DNA of 64,000 nucleotides from the NCBI GenBank assembly GCA_030429705.1, contig JAUIES010000002.1, positions 64,001 through 128,000 on the forward strand, written 5' to 3'. The notes under the pieces were generated by a model that was not told the origin of the DNA, did no database searches, and saw only the letters and a program-made list of their open reading frames with translations. Each line of letters begins with the position of its first letter. Position 1 is the first letter of the stretch. Shown one piece after another: positions 61,384 to 64,000 of this stretch. Both the position numbers and the translations under genes were made by a program. The DNA comes from Phycisphaerae bacterium (lineage in GTDB: Bacteria > Planctomycetota > Phycisphaerae > Phycisphaerales > UBA1924).

Positions 61384-64000
61384 ATGAACGAATTTGCGCA
61401 GTCGCCGGCCCAGCGAAAGACAGGCCGGCGCGTGCGCTTTTTTGATGTCGCAGCGCGATTCGTGATCAGTTCCGGCGGCCTTGCCGTGCTGGCTGCGATG
61501 TGCGGGATCATGATCTTTCTCGTACTCATCGCGGCGCCACTCTTTCGTGGAGCTTCGGTTCTGGAAGTCGGTCCCTCGGGTCAGATGGTGCTTCCCGATG
61601 GACTTGCCACGATGCGCACCATCAATGGCACGGATCGCGTATTTCTGTTGACCGAGGAGGGCTTGTTCGTCGATCTGTCTCTAGCCTCGGGCGCTTCGCA
61701 TGCTCGGATCGATATGGCGCCGGAGGCATCTGTGACGGCGTTTGCGTTCGAGTCGGGGCGTTGGCGTGTGACATTGGGCACCGACGATGGTTTCATTCTG
61801 ACCAGACAAGTCGATGAACGATGGCATGTTGTTCCTGCTGACGCCGATGTGCCGGATTTTTCGCCTGGACAGGTTTTTGCTCTGGACAACGACGAACAGC
61901 GTGCGGGTATCGCTGAAGCATTGAATATTTCTGACCAGATATCTCCCGCCGCTTATCTGGAAGTAGATGCCGAAGGATCGATGATTCTCTGGGACCCGGT
62001 CGTCGAAGAGACGAGTTCATTGCGTCTGCGGCATGGCGAAGGGCCGGTTGTTCGAGTGGCGAGCGCAGGTGTCGGGTTGCGTTCACGGTTTATCGTCGCG
62101 ATTCGGGAAGACCGAACCGTGACATTCGGTCAGGTTCGCTCGACAGTCCGGCTGGATGGGGGGGGTGCAACTGAACGACTCGTCCCTTATGCATTTCAAC
62201 TAGCCGAGAGTCGGTCGATACCCGATTTCGTCTTCGTCCTTGCTGATGGCTCGAGTGCTGTGTTCATCTGGGCTGATGGGTCATTTGAACGATACGACAC
62301 GAGCAACCCGCGCGATGAGATCACACGCGTTGAACAAGGCAGGGTGATACCCGAGGGGCGTTCTGTGACCGCCGCTGCCATGGCTCTCGGCGGCAACACA
62401 CTGATCATCGGTGATGACCAAGGGTTCATGGAGACCTTCTTGACGATTGCCGACGCACAAAGTGAGTCTGGCGACGGCCGCACGCTTCAATCGGTCTGGT
62501 CGGTTGACATTGGTGCAGGCCCGATCCTGCATCTGGCTCCTGGTGACCGCGACCGAACGGTGAGTGTTGCAACCGGTAACAGCACCGTGAGTGTGTACCA
62601 CCTCACGAGTCATAAGCGGCTTCTCGCACGGTCCATGGCAGCACCGCTCAAAATGGCGATTGCCAGCCCGTCCACGGATTTGCTTCTTGCGGTATCGACC
62701 GAGGGCAATTTTGAGTCATTGCACATTGACCCTGGGTACCCGGAGGTCAGTGCACAGTCGCTCTTCGGCAAGGTGCACTACGAGGGTTACGCCGAGCCTG
62801 ATTATGTCTACCAGTCAACCGGGGATGCGCAGTCTGAACCGAAGTACAGTCTTGTCCCTCTCCTGTTTGGAACGATCAAAGCGACGATTTTCGCCATGCT
62901 TTTTGCGCTTCCGCTCGCAGTGGCGGCTGCGATTTACACAAGTGAGTTCATGCACCGCAAAGTTCATCGAGTGGTCAAACCAGCGATCGAGTTGATGGCT
63001 TCGCTTCCGTCGGTGGTCATTGGGTTTGTGGCAGCGATGTTCGTGGCGCCGCTCGTTCGTGAATGGTTACCAGCGATCATGGTCGGGATGTTGATCGTGC
63101 CTCTCGTTGCAGCGTTCGTTGGCACGCTTTGGCAGATGATCCCGCCCGCGTACGCACGCAGGCTCGGCTCGCGTGTGCAGTTGGTCGGTGCTGTGGTGTT
63201 GTTCGCGGGTGCCATTGGCGTAAGCATGTTTGCGGGGCCCACGGTTGAGCGCACTTTGTTTGCACCTTCGCACGATGCCCAGCTTGTTCAGGCCGGTTCG
63301 TATGAGGTTCTCGACGACCAGTCTGCAATCGTTGATCTCGATGCGATGTCCGAAGCCGAGCGATCGCGACTTCGCCGTGACGGTGTGTTCTTGGTCGGGC
63401 GAGAAGCGGTGCGGCCGATAGATTCGACGGTCAACTTGCCGCCCGCCCCGGGAAGCATCGAGCAGTGGTTGGACGGGAATTTCGGCCAGCCGTTCCCCGG
63501 ATGGCTCGTCGCCATGATGTTCCCGGCAGCGATCGTGGTTCCGATTATCCTTGAGCGGCTGACCGCTCGTCGATGGAACGGATGGCTTGATTCGCTCACT
63601 CGTTCGCGGGCAGCGTGTGCAGAAGTGGTCCGGTTCATCATTGGATTTGCTGCGATCATCGGCGTTGCCATGTTGCTCGCCTGGGGACTCAGCGTCCTCG
63701 GGTTTGATCCCCGTGACTCAATCTTTGGTCGGTTCACGCCGCGCAATACGCTGGTCGTGGGCATTGTCATGGGCCTTGCCGTCATTCCGATTATCTTTAC
63801 CATCAGCGAAGATGCGCTGGCGAGTGTGCCGAACACGCTTCGTTCGGCTTCACTTGGTGCCGGCGCAACACGATGGCAAACCGCGCTTCGCGTCGTCCTT
63901 CCGGTGGCAGCCAGCGGTATTTTCTCAGCGGTCATGATCGGCCTCGGACGGGCGGTGGGGGAGACCATGATCGTCTTGATGGCGACCGGGAACACCCCCG
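61384..64000 (+). CDS. pstC: Phosphate ABC transporter permease PstC with large extracytoplasmic domain (partial)
   Basis: The frame is open from the ATG to the window edge (at least 872 residues; E. coli PstC has 319). One N-terminal helix (SSGGLAVLAAMCGIMIFLVLIA) is followed by about 430-480 residues of beta-rich sequence without hydrophobic spans (repeats such as VFVLADGSSAVFIW and LIIGDDQGFMETFL), then the permease part: SLVPLLFGTIKATIFAML, ELMASLPSVVIGFVAAMF, LIVPLVAAFVGTLW and the EAA loop ASLGAGATRWQTALRVVLP with GRAVGETM. A second soluble insertion (about 100 residues) lies around TVERTLFAPSHD to FGQPFPGW. Large PstC proteins with such insertions are known in other bacteria. The end is missing here. 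Confidence 0.88.
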   Translation, partial: MNEFAQSPAQRKTGRRVRFFDVAARFVISSGGLAVLAAMCGIMIFLVLIAAPLFRGASVLEVGPSGQMVLPDGLATMRTINGTDRVFLLTEEGLFVDLSLASGASHARIDMAPEASVTAFAFESGRWRVTLGTDDGFILTRQVDERWHVVPADADVPDFSPGQVFALDNDEQRAGIAEALNISDQISPAAYLEVDAEGSMILWDPVVEETSSLRLRHGEGPVVRVASAGVGLRSRFIVAIREDRTVTFGQVRSTVRLDGGGATERLVPYAFQLAESRSIPDFVFVLADGSSAVFIWADGSFERYDTSNPRDEITRVEQGRVIPEGRSVTAAAMALGGNTLIIGDDQGFMETFLTIADAQSESGDGRTLQSVWSVDIGAGPILHLAPGDRDRTVSVATGNSTVSVYHLTSHKRLLARSMAAPLKMAIASPSTDLLLAVSTEGNFESLHIDPGYPEVSAQSLFGKVHYEGYAEPDYVYQSTGDAQSEPKYSLVPLLFGTIKATIFAMLFALPLAVAAAIYTSEFMHRKVHRVVKPAIELMASLPSVVIGFVAAMFVAPLVREWLPAIMVGMLIVPLVAAFVGTLWQMIPPAYARRLGSRVQLVGAVVLFAGAIGVSMFAGPTVERTLFAPSHDAQLVQAGSYEVLDDQSAIVDLDAMSEAERSRLRRDGVFLVGREAVRPIDSTVNLPPAPGSIEQWLDGNFGQPFPGWLVAMMFPAAIVVPIILERLTARRWNGWLDSLTRSRAACAEVVRFIIGFAAIIGVAMLLAWGLSVLGFDPRDSIFGRFTPRNTLVVGIVMGLAVIPIIFTISEDALASVPNTLRSASLGAGATRWQTALRVVLPVAASGIFSAVMIGLGRAVGETMIVLMATGNTP

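Noticed and set aside
62155-62170. Possible frameshift at the G8 run in pstC
   Set aside because: The frame is the same before and after the run and translates to permease motifs up to the window edge.

Overview
The window looks like a planctomycete chromosome, most likely a Phycisphaerae-type marine lineage. This is inferred from gene content: a DUF1592-type cytochrome/PSD protein next to a DUF1552 protein, several secreted proteins ending in paired FFD-type dockerin-like motifs, PEP-CTERM proteins, isolated pseudopilin-like proteins with the FTLIELL N-terminus, and an LPS-export/heptosyltransferase set. No rRNA, tRNA, CRISPR array, insertion sequence or prophage was recognised.

Layout. 1-4.3 kb: a peroxiredoxin, then a minus-strand run efp - AsmA-like protein - aroK - EamA transporter. 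4.4-9.6 kb: a Tat-exported metallo-beta-lactamase-fold protein, then a minus-strand LPS pair, kdsD and a very long LptC/LptA-like protein. 9.6-12.6 kb: scpA, a CBS-pair protein and a zinc alcohol dehydrogenase. 12.6-30 kb: an accessory block rich in exported proteins (four dockerin-like C-termini, two PEP-CTERM, two stand-alone pseudopilins, the DUF1592/DUF1552 pair, an esterase), with tyrS inside it. 30-36.6 kb: an unknown membrane protein, a heptosyltransferase, an unknown 627-residue secreted protein with a textbook terminator, gspE and a duplicated PTPS-like protein. 36.6-60.2 kb: a lipoprotein GPx, then a type II secretion (T2SS) operon gspF-G-H-I-J-K-L-(M/C)-D and a trailing lipoprotein. 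60.2 kb to the end: pstS and a pstC that runs off the window.

The standout is the secretin gene at 45857-59659. It encodes about 4600 residues, where GspD proteins are usually 600-800. A normal N0 domain comes first and a normal C-terminal secretin beta-barrel domain last; between them I count about 50 tandem secretin_N (NolW-like) ring modules. The adjacent pseudopilin, GspL- and GspM/C-like genes are joined by 4-base ATGA/GTGA overlaps, so the giant protein belongs to an otherwise recognisable secretion machine. The same genome piece also carries a roughly 1018-residue LptC/LptA-like bridge protein and a PstC with a roughly 480-residue extracytoplasmic domain. My inference is that envelope-spanning machines have been lengthened here, perhaps to cross the unusually wide planctomycete periplasm. 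The many exported dockerin-like and pseudopilin-like proteins are candidate clients of the machine.
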